Below are positions 1-10,000 of a stretch of DNA of 64,000 bases, piece after piece. The position numbers were made by a program, and so were the translations under genes. Position 1 is the stretch's first letter; each line of letters begins with the position of its first letter. The notes under the pieces were generated by a model. That model worked only from the letters and a program-made list of their open reading frames with translations. It had not been told where the DNA came from and did not search any database. Location: positions 685,501 to 749,500 of the forward strand of contig CP012816.1 of NCBI GenBank assembly GCA_001936135.1, given 5' to 3'. Source of the DNA: Saccharomycopsis fibuligera x Saccharomycopsis cf. fibuligera (taxonomy: Eukaryota; Ascomycota; Saccharomycetes; Ascoideales; Saccharomycopsidaceae).

Positions 1-1110
1 CACGCACTCGATGATGACTGCGGGGACGCCGTTGATGCCGGCCAACGTCTCGATGGCATAGTACGCGGCCGAGATCTCGCCAATCATGAACAAGAACAAG
101 GTGAGCACCGTGGCCGCAGAGAGACACAAGCCGGCGACGCGGCCGAACCTCTGGAAGCACCACTCGGTCAAGACGAACCCGTGCGGACACTGTCTTCTGA
201 TGACGGGGCCCAAGAAGGCGAAGAGGAACATGGGCAAGCAGCCCGCAAGACAGTAGACAATCAAGCCCTGGAGACCGGCGATGTTGGCGATCTCGGTGTA
301 CGTGGTCAAGATACCGGCGCCCGTGCCTAGAGGGAGGTTAGTACGAAAGCAGGACTCTTTTTGCTGTGCTGTCCGTGGCTTTTCGGGGACAGACGTCCGA
401 GCTAGTGGCCGGGCTGTACGGGGGACGTACTTATTGGCGGTGGTGGTGGTGGTGGTGGTGGCGCCGCTGGCGCGGGCGGCCTGGCCCGGCCACTAGCTTC
501 TGCTTCAAGAAACAGGAAAGTTTTAAATCATATACAATAATATTCCTCTCGCAAGTATTATCTTGATCGAGTCCACGGTATGTTCTCAGCCTTTCCGGTG
601 CGCGCTCTTTCTTGCAGAGTCCCGTGGTGCCCACGGGACCAAAGGCCCAGGGCGGACAGAGCAGCACCGCGAAAAGCACCCGCTATTATTGCAATAATCC
701 AACAGCGCCTCGGAGGAGGCCGTGCTCAAGTATTTCAATGTGGCGCTGGGGAAGCCTAGAGGGGGGTTAATACGGCCGGGAGGCGGCGCCTAAGGCGCCG
801 CCTTCCGGGACTGCGCGGCGACGGAATAGTTATTTGTATACAACATTAAAACTTGCGATGTTTGTTGCCGGCGCGCGGAGCTTCTTTGGCTGTGTTGCGA
901 GACGAGATACTAACCTGAGGCGAGGAAATTCAACGCTAGCGGAAGCGCCTTCTGGGTCTTGTTGGCGGCCAAGAAGGACGACTTGGAGTTGTTGCCCCAG
1001 AACGCGATGCCCACCCCGGTGACGAGCAACACCATGTACGTGACGTACGTGATGGCATTACCGGCTGGCTTCGAGAGGGGCGTTGTGTTATCGGCGGAGA
1101 CGTCTGACAT
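1..1110 (-). CDS. DUR3-type solute:sodium symporter (5' part, spliced, runs off the left edge)
   Basis: Two exons are visible: exon 1 at 1110..915 (65 codons plus 1 nt) and exon 2 from 326 to beyond base 1. Joined, they read ALNFLAS-GTGAGILTTYTE with no stop across 174 residues. Exon 1 holds a membrane segment (TYVTYMVLLVTGVGIAFWG) and the TQKALPLALNF stretch. Exon 2 holds IAGLQGLIVYCLAG, FAFLGPVIRRQCPHGFVLTEW and TLFLFMIGEISAAYYAIE. These are hallmarks of the fungal urea/polyamine branch (DUR3/DUR4) of the SSS family, which couples substrate uptake to a cation gradient at the plasma membrane. The 5' splice site is GTTAGT; TACTAAC (343..337) precedes TAG at 327. Codons are strongly GC-ending, unlike most of the window. 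It is divergent from GPI13. The family is secure; the substrate is not. Confidence 0.85.
327..914 (-). other. intron of the symporter gene, with a second internal 3' splice-like site
   Basis: The 588-nt intron runs from GTTAGT (914..909) to TAG (329..327), with branch point TACTAAC at 343..337. A near-copy of the branch point/3' splice block lies inside it: TATTAAC at 772..766 and TAG at 758..756. In both blocks the 3' site has the form CCTCTAG followed by GC. The intron also contains a GGT run on the + strand (about 438-461) and a very strong hairpin at 776-808. Confidence 0.8.
776..808. repeat. GC-rich perfect-core inverted repeat (hairpin)
   Basis: GGCGGCGCCT and AGGCGCCGCC face each other around a tiny loop, and pairing extends outward to about 15 bp. 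It lies in the symporter intron directly upstream (minus strand) of the internal TATTAAC, so in the pre-mRNA it could influence which 3' splice site is used. Confidence 0.85.
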
Positions 1111-1251
1111 TGTGGGCGGTGGCGGATGTGTGGCGGATGTGTGGCGGATGCGGTGGCGGATGGAGACAAGAATGCTCGAGAGACGCCTGTGAGAAAACGG
1201 GAGGGCAGCAGAGGACTTAAATAGGGACGTCCAGGAAAAAAATCAGAACAT

Positions 1252-1263
1252 GAATATATATAT

Positions 1264-1294
<31 letters not shown>

Positions 1295-1305
1295 CCCATA
1301 TATTC
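1252..1305. repeat. (TA)n palindrome with GGGT/ACCC arms
   Basis: GAATATATATATGGGT on the left is mirrored by ACCCATATATTC on the right around a long TA run. This gives a near-perfect inverted repeat of about 54 bp that could extrude as a cruciform. Confidence 0.85.
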
Positions 1306-1534
1306 GTATGTGTGTGTGCGCATGCACATACAGACTATCTTGCACAGACCACCGAGGGCCGCGCAGCGCAGCGCACCACAGCACGGTTGCAGAGCTTAGG
1401 CCCAAAAGTCCTCGCACTAGGGAGCAAAATTTTCTCTCTTTTTTTCTGTTTTGCTTTCCTCGCTGGAGCGTTGCTTTCATTCTGCCTTAGGCGGCGCAAA
1501 TAGGGTTCTGGCCAATCAGCGGAGGGGCGTCGGC

Positions 1535-1565
1535 GCAGGCTGCTGTCAGCAGGCTGCTGTCAGCA
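1535..1565. repeat. 14-bp tandem repeat
   Basis: GCAGGCTGCTGTCA occurs twice in perfect tandem, followed by the start of a third copy. Related CAGCAGAC and CAGCGGACGG pieces follow to about 1610. Confidence 0.8.
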
Positions 1566-1698
1566 GACGGTCGCCAGCGGACGGGCGTCAGCAGACCAGC
1601 GGACGGTTGCTCTGTTTTTCTTTTTTTCTTTTGCCCGCCGGGCGCTGTCCGGTGGGCGCTGGCTCGCATTCCGCTCACGTTTTGTTGTCGCAGCGGTA

Positions 1699-1743
1699 CT
1701 GCTGGTAGCGCTGCTGGTAGCGCTGCTGGTAGAGCTGCTGGCG
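1699..1743. repeat. 12-bp tandem repeat
   Basis: CTGCTGGTAGCG is repeated with minor changes: two exact copies, one ending in AG, and one partial. Confidence 0.85.
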
Positions 1744-1904
1744 CTGGGCGGCGGCGTGAGTCACGCTGCGTGTCGCAGCGCGTCGCAGCGTGGGGCTGCG
1801 CTGTGAGGCTCCGTGCGGCGCCGTGCGGCATAGCGCCGCGCTAAAGTTCTGTTGTTGCCGGGCACGCCTCGCCGCCGGCCGCCGTCCTTAGCCGCCGTCC
1901 GGTA

Positions 1905-1954
1905 GCCGCTAGTAGCCGCTGGTGGCCGCTGGTGGCCGCTGGTGGCCGCCGGGG
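1905..1954. repeat. 10-bp tandem repeat
   Basis: There are five units of GCCGCTGGTG, the first and last degenerate. Confidence 0.85.
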
Positions 1955-2002
1955 GGCAGAAACGCAGTGCGCGCAGCAATCTGCGCGTGTCCCGCAGCCT
2001 TT

Positions 2003-2080
2003 CACATGACAGCGCACGTGCTCTACCATGTGCTGTGTCATGCGAGGTGCCACGTGCACCGTCATGTGCTCTGTCATGTG
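2003..2080. promoter_or_regulatory. cluster of CACGTG/CATGTG boxes upstream of GPI13
   Basis: Six E-box-like hexamers lie in under 80 bp: CACATG at 2003, CACGTG at 2015 and 2051, and CATGTG at 2027, 2063 and 2075. CACGTG is the site of Cbf1-type bHLH factors in yeasts. The clustering is direct observation; the factor is an inference. Confidence 0.55.
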
Positions 2081-2345
2081 CGCGGCAACGTGACGATCTT
2101 TCCGTTTCATTTTTTTTTTTTTTGTTTTGTTTTGTTTCGCGGCGGGAGCGGAAAAGAGTGACAAGAAAAACTCTTTCAACAGGAACCAAAAACCAAAAAC
2201 CAAAAACTAAAACTAAAATCAAAAACTAAAACCAAAAACACTTGGTGAGATCTCGCGCACACTTCACTGCACTTCAATTCACTCCGCAGCCAACCAACCG
2301 CCCCCGCCATCGTCCCCGGTCCTCCCGCATCCCCCAGAGAGGAAA

Positions 2346-2366
2346 ATGAATGCTGGCTTGCCCTAA
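2346..2366 (+). promoter_or_regulatory. six-codon uORF whose stop overlaps the GPI13 start (TAATG)
   Basis: ATG AAT GCT GGC TTG CCC TAA ends on the A of the GPI13 start codon. Another ATG at 2350 opens a different frame into the gene. Scanning ribosomes would therefore meet two upstream ATGs before 2366, with a further in-frame ATG at 2378. Confidence 0.6.
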
Positions 2367-5300
2367 TGCCTTCGACAATGGACTCCCGCTCTGCTCCTCC
2401 GCCTCCTGCTGCTGCCGCCGCTGCTGCTGCCGCTGCTGCCGCTGCTGCCGCTGCTCCTCCCCAGCCTGATTCCGCTGCTGCCGCCCAGCTCGACTACAAC
2501 CTCCTCGCCTACCGCGAAAAGCGCCTCAAGCTCTTGAAACAACAGTCGCTCCGCCAGAACTCTCGTATCCTCAAGCTCAAGCGCTCCAACTTCTTGTACT
2601 TTTTCAACCTTCTCGCCATCTGCGTCCTCCAGATCATCGCCATCTACTTTTTCAAGCTCGGCTTCTTGCTATCCAGACTGGTCTTGCCCAACGTTTCCTC
2701 CCCCAGCGATACCGCCTACTTGCTCAACCACGTCCCTCGCCACTCCCTACTGTACTACAATGCCCACCTTGCCGGCAACAGCATCCAGATACAGCCGCCC
2801 TCAAACTACTTGTTCCAAAGCGAGTTGGCCCACAGCGCTAGCGCCGGCGCCAGCGGCGCCGGCGCCGGCTGGATCCAGCCGAAATTCAAGCGAAGTATCA
2901 TTGTTGTCATTGACGCGCTCAGGTTCGATTTCGTTATCCCAATCGACCAGCAGGACCCCAGCTACAATCCAAACTACCACAACAACTTCCCCCTTTTGTA
3001 CAACCTTTACGCCAACCGCAGCCAGAACGCCGCTCTTTTCAAATTCGTTGCCGATCCGCCCACTACAACGTTGCAGCGCTTGAAAGGCCTCACCACCGGC
3101 TCCTTGCCGACTTTCATCGACGCGGGTTCCAACTTCGACGGCGACGAGATCAACGAAGATAACTTAGTGTACCAGCTCTACCAGAGCCGCAGCAGCAATG
3201 TCTCCTTGATTGGCGACGACACCTGGGACAGCCTCTTCCGGCCGTACTTGAACACCAACCTCTCGTGGCCATACGAGTCGCTCAACGTGTGGGACATCCA
3301 TACCGTTGATAACGGCGTGCTCCAACACTTGTTCCCGCTTCTAAACCGCTCCAACCCAGACTCCCAGCACTGGCAAACGATAGTCGCCCATTTCCTAGGC
3401 ATGGACCATGTCGGCCATAGATACGGTCCTGATAATTCCGAAATGCTCAACAAGCAGAGGCAGATGGACACGGAAATGTCCAGGCTCATCCACTCCATTG
3501 ACGACGAAACCCTTTTGGTGATTATGGGCGACCACGGCATGGATCCCACTGGCAACCATGGCGGCGATTCCAAGCCTGAGCTAGAAAGCACTTTGTTTCT
3601 ATACTCTAAGCAGCCAGTTTTCAGTCCGGCCAGCACCCCTGTGGCCTCCTCCTCGCATAAATACAGTTTGCGCGACTTGGACACCAAGTTCCAGCCAATA
3701 ACCCAAATCGATTTCGTGCCTAGCTTTGCGTTGCTCATGGGCATCCCAATCCCCTTCAACAACCTTGGCAAGCCCATCAATGCTCTTCACACCGATCCTC
3801 AACTCAGCGAGTTTGAAAACTTGAAAAATTTGATCAAGGTCAATTACTTGAACATTTTGAACTTGCAGCGCTACAAGTTGACCCTAATCTCAAAAACCAA
3901 CGACGTGGCACTCAAAGACCATTCGCTATTCAAGGATTTTCTCGACATTTATGCAAACTATACAAAAATCGACAACTTGCTCAAACAACAGCAGCCCGGC
4001 ACCACCCAGAACGTCCCATTGCGAGAACTAAACAGCCTCTTGGACTCAATGGTCAGCTACCAAAACAGATCCCTTGCATTGTTCAATGAAATCTGGGCCA
4101 AATTCAACAATTTCTACATTTACCTTGGCATCACGTTGATGGCCTTCTCTCTAGTCATACTAGTTCTCTTGGCAAAAATCATCCCGTCAATTGTCTTTAA
4201 CCAGTTGGTTACAGAATTCCTAACCATCATTGTGCTAATGATTTTCTTTTGGCTAATCATCATCAACGCCATCTACTTTGTCCTTAAACCATCCATATTC
4301 TCCCTTTTTACAATAAACCTATTCGCCGTCGCTGTGGGGATAATTTTTGGGTTTTTAATCATAATTTTTGACAGGTATAACATCACATGGCTCGTCAAAC
4401 AGTTCAGGTTTTTCGTGAATGACGTCGACGCGAGCTGGTCATTCATCTCGCTTGCATTCTTGGCGATTATGTTTATCAGCTACAGTTCTAATAGCTTTAT
4501 CATTTTCCAGGACACCATAATCAACTTTTTGTTGATTAACTACGGATTGTACAACTTGTGGGTGTTTACTCGTGCTTTGCTCGTGCACCAGAGAGCAGTA
4601 TCACCATCAAAACTTGCAATTGCTGAGGAGAACGAAAGCAGCAGCAGCAGCAGCAGCAATAGCAGTGACGAACCACCAACGCATCACAGTAAACTTGAAC
4701 ATGCGCAAACCAAAAATCGCACAACGGAAAAAATTAGACTACTTTACGGTCTTATCCATTCTGTGTCTTTTGTTGTTATTCAAAAACTAAACTCTCTCAT
4801 CAAAACATGCCGCGAAGAACAGTCCAACCATTGCCCAAAGTTGATCACCAACACCAACGGCCAGTCATCCTGCAAGACAACAAACAACTTTACGCTCACT
4901 GCTCTCGGCTTGCTATTCTTGGTTAACTGCATCTTCCCCAAGATTCTAGAGCTGTTCTTGAACATTGGCAACGTCAACTCGTACCAAAATTCTGCCAAGT
5001 TGTGGATAGGCACGTTCTTGAGACTAGTATTGTTTGCTAACTGGGGGTACTGGTTGCTCGACTATTTGGAGTTCCACCTGGATTTCAACTCCATGTATTT
5101 CAATTTGTCCTTCAGCACAATAAAAAGCCTCAAGTTGACTATTGCTAGAGTCGTTATTGGTATCTGCTTGGTCGCGGGGAATTTTGCTTGGTCTAAGGGC
5201 CCCTTGTGCATCAAGCTTGTGTTTCCCGAGAAGCCAAAATCGCCAGTTAGTGCAGAGAATGGCAATAATAATAACAATAACAGCAGCAACGATAGCGACT

Positions 5301-6007
5301 CCAGTGTTGAGTACATGAATGACGAAGACGAAGCTAACAAGACCGGCAAGACCAAAATTGTAGGCTATGACAATATCTACGGCTCCTCGTATCTCTTGCT
5401 AGTGCTAAATTTCTTTGGGGCCATCCTCATCACCAGCAAGCCGTACGCCTCCATCTCTCTAATGCTCTTGATTTACCAGATCCTCAGCGTGCTTGAAATC
5501 GTCAACTTGCTAGACTTGCGGAACAATATGGTGGGCCCCATTATCTTGAACCTTTTAGCGTACTCGTTCTTCTACTCCGGCGGACACCAAATTACCATCA
5601 ATTCCATCAAGTGGGAACTAGCGTTCCAGCTCTCGGACTCCATCGTGTTCCCAGTCTCGCACATCCCCTTAGTCTTGAACAGCTTCGGACCCTTCATCCT
5701 CGCGGGGCTCTGCATTGTGCTAATCACCATTTGGAAGATCCCGCCAAATTTGAAACCAATCTCGTTATTGTCCAAGATCATCGTGAACTGCTTGACCTTG
5801 TTGATGTCGCAGACAGTGATCACCTTGAGTAGCTTGATTTTCACAAACTTCTTCAAGCGGCATTTGATGGTGTGGAAGATATTTGTGCCGTGCTTCTTGT
5901 TCAACTCTTTGATTTTGGTGTGCTTGAACTTTGTGATTTTGTTTATAAGTTTCTTTTTTGGGGTTACCAAGTTGATTCACCAAATTAACCGGATTTTTGG
6001 CAAGTAG
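2366..6007 (+). CDS. GPI13: GPI ethanolamine-phosphate transferase (Gpi13/PIG-O)
   Basis: ER-membrane enzyme that transfers phosphoethanolamine from phosphatidylethanolamine to the third mannose of the GPI precursor, allowing attachment to protein. The 1213 residues comprise an N-terminal Ala/Pro-rich tail (about 10-40), a membrane anchor (about 75-100), a luminal phosphodiesterase fold (about 170-480) and a many-pass hydrophobic C-terminal half. Metal-site motifs seen are VVIDALRFDF (about 177-187), GDDTW (about 282) and MGDHGMDPTGNHGG (about 388). PPTTTLQRLKGLTTGSLPTF distinguishes PIG-O/Gpi13 from Gpi7 and Mcd4. It is longer than the roughly 1000 residues usual for the family because of the Ala tail and Ser- and Asn-rich loops (about 755-780, 965-990). 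Codon usage changes from GC-ending to AT-richer partway through. ATG 2378 is an alternative start. Confidence 0.93.
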   Translation: MPSTMDSRSAPPPPAAAAAAAAAAAAAAAAPPQPDSAAAAQLDYNLLAYREKRLKLLKQQSLRQNSRILKLKRSNFLYFFNLLAICVLQIIAIYFFKLGFLLSRLVLPNVSSPSDTAYLLNHVPRHSLLYYNAHLAGNSIQIQPPSNYLFQSELAHSASAGASGAGAGWIQPKFKRSIIVVIDALRFDFVIPIDQQDPSYNPNYHNNFPLLYNLYANRSQNAALFKFVADPPTTTLQRLKGLTTGSLPTFIDAGSNFDGDEINEDNLVYQLYQSRSSNVSLIGDDTWDSLFRPYLNTNLSWPYESLNVWDIHTVDNGVLQHLFPLLNRSNPDSQHWQTIVAHFLGMDHVGHRYGPDNSEMLNKQRQMDTEMSRLIHSIDDETLLVIMGDHGMDPTGNHGGDSKPELESTLFLYSKQPVFSPASTPVASSSHKYSLRDLDTKFQPITQIDFVPSFALLMGIPIPFNNLGKPINALHTDPQLSEFENLKNLIKVNYLNILNLQRYKLTLISKTNDVALKDHSLFKDFLDIYANYTKIDNLLKQQQPGTTQNVPLRELNSLLDSMVSYQNRSLALFNEIWAKFNNFYIYLGITLMAFSLVILVLLAKIIPSIVFNQLVTEFLTIIVLMIFFWLIIINAIYFVLKPSIFSLFTINLFAVAVGIIFGFLIIIFDRYNITWLVKQFRFFVNDVDASWSFISLAFLAIMFISYSSNSFIIFQDTIINFLLINYGLYNLWVFTRALLVHQRAVSPSKLAIAEENESSSSSSSNSSDEPPTHHSKLEHAQTKNRTTEKIRLLYGLIHSVSFVVIQKLNSLIKTCREEQSNHCPKLITNTNGQSSCKTTNNFTLTALGLLFLVNCIFPKILELFLNIGNVNSYQNSAKLWIGTFLRLVLFANWGYWLLDYLEFHLDFNSMYFNLSFSTIKSLKLTIARVVIGICLVAGNFAWSKGPLCIKLVFPEKPKSPVSAENGNNNNNNSSNDSDSSVEYMNDEDEANKTGKTKIVGYDNIYGSSYLLLVLNFFGAILITSKPYASISLMLLIYQILSVLEIVNLLDLRNNMVGPIILNLLAYSFFYSGGHQITINSIKWELAFQLSDSIVFPVSHIPLVLNSFGPFILAGLCIVLITIWKIPPNLKPISLLSKIIVNCLTLLMSQTVITLSSLIFTNFFKRHLMVWKIFVPCFLFNSLILVCLNFVILFISFFFGVTKLIHQINRIFGK

Positions 6008-7073
6008 CTAGATAGCTAGCAGATTGATGGCGTTTGAAACTTTATGTATAATAAAAACACATTTACAAATAATAATAACATGGTCATTGGTCATTGTTTT
6101 TTTTTTTCCTTGAGCTTATTTTTTCCTCTTCCTTTTCTGCCCTAATTCTCATATTTCTATCATCCTTTTTTCATCATTACTTTTACTGTCCGTTCCTATT
6201 TGCCTTTTTGCCTTTTTGTCTTTTTGCCTTTTTGCCCTTACTTGTCACTCGCCACTTGTTACATAATACACTTACTGTTATTCTGATTTCCCACACTCAT
6301 GAAAAACCTTGTTCCTATGGCTTTCTTTCTTTGTCTGTACTTGGCTTTTCTTTTCCTTTCTTTTTTTCTCTTTCTCTTTCCATTGTCTTGTCTTGTCCTG
6401 CGTTAATATTCACTTGTCCAGTTACTCAGTTAACCAATCATCCGCATAATCAATTTTTGGATTTTTTAATGATAGTGTGTGCTGTTTTCATTGTAAGGCA
6501 GTAAGTTAAGTAGACCCGAGACTCCGGAGGAACGCCTGCCCGTATACTGAGCTTCAGCCATGCTGTAAAGGATGCGTTGATGGTTTCAACGATGGTAATA
6601 ATGCGCCGAGTATATCCAGCTAAATGGTAAAAGACAAAATAAATAAATAACAGGATGAATACGCAAAGAACAGTAGGAAACGGTCCGGAAAAACTTCAGT
6701 TGGCCGCTGCCCGCTAACTAAATAGGGCCCTTCCTTCTGTTTTACTTTTTCTTTGGGTGCTTGATGATACTGGGCATGCTCTTATTTTGTAATACTGCAA
6801 CAGTTCCCAAAGGGATTTCTGTGCAGATTTAAACATGTTATAACTATGAATTTATTCACGCGTGGCGATTGGGTATACAATTAAAGAGAGAAGCAAAGAA
6901 AATACACAGAATTTCTAATATACAAAGCTACTAAGACTAATGTGACACATTCTTTTATGAAAGCAGAAACAGAAAAATAAAAAAAGAAAAAAAAAAAAAG
7001 GAAAAAAGAAAAAATAATAATAACAAAGTAAGAATAAACAGAAAAAACTGCCAAGTGCAAAGAGATGACCGTT
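6008..7073. other. convergent intergenic region, GPI13 / SFI1
   Basis: The 3' flanks of both genes are AT-rich. There is an 8-bp TTTTTGCC-type array at about 6199-6237 and an A-rich block at about 6978-7020. I see no conserved gene; the moderately GC-rich stretch at 6500-6610 was read on both strands for tRNA or snoRNA boxes without a match. Confidence 0.6.
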
Positions 7074-10000
7074 TCAATATTTCCTAACGCCTGTATTATA
7101 ATACCGTTTCAAACTTTCCAAACGCTGTGACTTTATCGCTTCGGATCTCGGAATAGCCATATTTGAAACATCAATAATCCTCGATTTTGACGGCGTACGA
7201 AATTCAAATCTGCTACTTGCTGTGGTTGTGGTATTACCGTGCATGCTCGATGGATCTTTCAGTGCTGCTGCTGCCGACGACGTCGTTGACTTGTAGCTAG
7301 TGTTTGCTATTGAGGTTTCATTATTTTCGTATCTGGTAGTACTGCCTGCAATACTATCATTCACGGGACGAATCACGGTTGCACTAGCAGCTTCACCTAC
7401 ACCAGCAGTGCTTGCTACTCGAGATGTACTAGACTCTGTGGTTGTGGTGTTGGGTGCTTGGAATCTTCGCAATTGTGGACTACGAATTTTGTAGTCATTT
7501 GCAAAAGGAGTAGATGCGGATAGTGGTTTGAGTGCGAAATTTGGTGATTTCAAAACTCCAGGAGATTTCCCGAATAGTGGCGGTTGTGGGTATTGACGCT
7601 GCTGCTGCTGCCTTGATGATGGCAGCTTTAATGTGGATATAATTCGTTTTTGTTTGTTCATTAACGGTGACTCTTCAATATCTTCATCACCAGCCACATC
7701 ATCGTAATCTTCATTCATGAATGAATATGATGACTTGTTTATACGATCGTTAATCGCTTTTATCGGTGAAACTTTGCGAACGCTAGATTGCTGTCGATAG
7801 CTTTTATTACTAAAGATTTGTGAAGTGCTAACTTCTTTACCTTGTCTCAATTCTAATGACTTTTGGTACCAAATTAATAGTAGGTTTCTGGCTTTAGCCT
7901 TGTTCCATCGTACAATGAATGGCTCACAAGCCTGCTCTTTTTGTTTGATTTTCATCAACTTGAAGGACCAGTCTCGAAAAACTTTATTTGTAGTCTCAAA
8001 ATTTGTACTGTTGAGAAATGATTCTAATCTAAACCTCAATTCATAGTTTTTGTTTGAAGTATTTATAAGTGCATGGAAACATTTCTTCATTAAGTTTCTA
8101 TTACAAACATCAACTGACTGGATAATCATGTCGTCTACTTCAATGAAGTGTTTGATCCACTTCAACAAAAATTTCCAAAGCATAAACTTTCGACATGCTT
8201 TGTTTAATTGTACCAACGTTTTCTGCTTTTCACGCCATCTTTGCCAAAAACTGCTCTTTAGCAGACTGTTTCTCCGGCTCATGAAAAAATCATAATTAGC
8301 CTCAAGTTTAGCTTGTGTCATTTTCTGTTTTTTGTCCAGCCACGTTTCAAAATATCTTTTCTTTAAATGGAAATCATGCTTAGCAATCAAAATCGACTCA
8401 TTATTACTCATAATTTCAAGTTTGAATTGAAGACCTTTAACAAAATTGTGCGAGACTTTATTTTTCAAAAACACAACATCAGCTTCCGCGGCTTGCTCTT
8501 GCAATGACTTAAGGGTTTGAAACCAATTTTTCATAAACCGGAATCGGAGAAAATAGTTTTGGATGTTTACAGCTTTAACATGCTGGCTGTCTAGCTGAAA
8601 ATAAGATTCTTTCCAAATCATGAAAAATTTTCGAAGTATAACCAAATCAAACTGGTAAAGTTTCTGTTGATAAGAAAATGAAACAATCCATCTTTTAAAC
8701 AAATTTTTTAATAATTTGAAATTATAATATTTATCAATCATGCTAACCTCATAGCTTTTATTTATTTCATGAATAAAAAACACCTTCAACCTTTGTTGGC
8801 TAAACTTCGTTGCTTTAATATTGAGAATGGTAAGTTCCTTCCAAGTCTGAAAAGTGTCTTTTAGTAGCTTTTGGTTTTTGTCTTGTCTGAAATGATTCTT
8901 AATATTTATCAACTCATATTTTTTTGATAAAATTTCACGGAACACAAAATTTCTAGCAATCCGCTTCTGCAAGTCCTTAAACTCATAATATAATAAGCGT
9001 ATCTGAGCAAGTTTTTTCCATTGAAGAAAATAGCGCCGTAGAATTTTTGAATTGAGACTACTACAAATCATTTCAAATTCTAATTGTTTTTGCGTCACTT
9101 TTTGATGCCAACTGATAAGTATTGGACCGCAGAACACCGCTTCACTTAGTAAATGAGCGTCTTTTGTCATAGTTTCAATTTCAAGATATTTTTGCTTCCA
9201 AGTTTGAAAAGCGACCCTTATTGCTATTTTATTTCTTGCACTAGTACGTTCTGTTTCTGATCTTTGTACAAACTGACGAAGTTTGAATAAAGTTTTCCAC
9301 TGCTTAGCAAAAAAATTTCTATATACTGTTTTATGGAAAACATTAATGGCCAATTCTTGTAACTTTTGATGCTGTTGATACTTAGCAACCATTAATCTCA
9401 AAAATCTTCTCTGCAAAACAACCTTGCAATTGACAGAAATTGTTTGTTGATGTGCAACTTTGTCCTTCCAAACATTAAAAAAACGGCTCTTCAAGTGTTT
9501 TTTATTGAACATCACTGAAATTCTATTTGACTTTTTGGTCTTTAGATAGTTGAGATAAAATTTGTTGACAAAAAATTTTTTCAAAAGGAAATTTTCCCAG
9601 GTTTGACAGAGAAATTTTTCCCTTTTTATCAACTGAAAGTTCTTATTCCAAATGTTAAGAAAATATTTTTTTGATAACCTCTTTCTCGTCCAATATAGGA
9701 AAATAGAATACCTAATTGCTCGAGAAATTAGCAAATTAAAGTTTGCGTCGTTGAATTCAACTAGTGAAAAATCATCATTCAAAAGCCAATTATTGTTAAA
9801 TTGATAGGCAGATATTGAGCTGCTGTTTGCAATTTCGCCTTTGTTGACAATATCCTCTTCATACACTTCACCCTGATCTGAACTATCGTCGGAATCATAA
9901 ACATCCTTATTATCGTAAAAATTTTCAGACTTCAAATTCTTTAATGCAAAAATTCGGGCAATTAATTTGATTTTCAAAGGAAGTTTCTTGAACTTATCTT

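Larger units (their letters stand above)
1111..2365. promoter_or_regulatory. divergent promoter region between the symporter and GPI13
   Basis: This 1.25-kb GC-rich intergenic region holds no convincing gene. It contains an AT cruciform, three separate short GC-rich tandem arrays, a cluster of CACGTG/CATGTG boxes, a T-run at about 2107-2121 and an A/C-rich array (AAACCAA-type, about 2180-2240) in the likely GPI13 leader. Short open frames here are fragments of simple repeats. Confidence 0.7.

Noticed and set aside
575-617. Plus-strand GTATGT and TTCTTGCAG that look like an intron
   Set aside because: No coding sequence on the + strand is opened by joining them, and the region is already intronic on the other strand.
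431-679. 82-codon minus-strand frame in the symporter intron
   Set aside because: Much of it is a His run from the GGT microsatellite. It lies inside the intron and has no family similarity.
2229-2385. Plus- and minus-strand frames through 1.5-2.2 kb
   Set aside because: They are produced by GC-rich tandem repeats that stay open in several frames; no conserved residues. (Coordinates mark the area just before GPI13.)
6500-6610. Possible snoRNA-like stretch with TGATG and CTGA
   Set aside because: On the + strand the boxes are in the wrong order for a C/D RNA, and no H/ACA fold was evident on the other strand.
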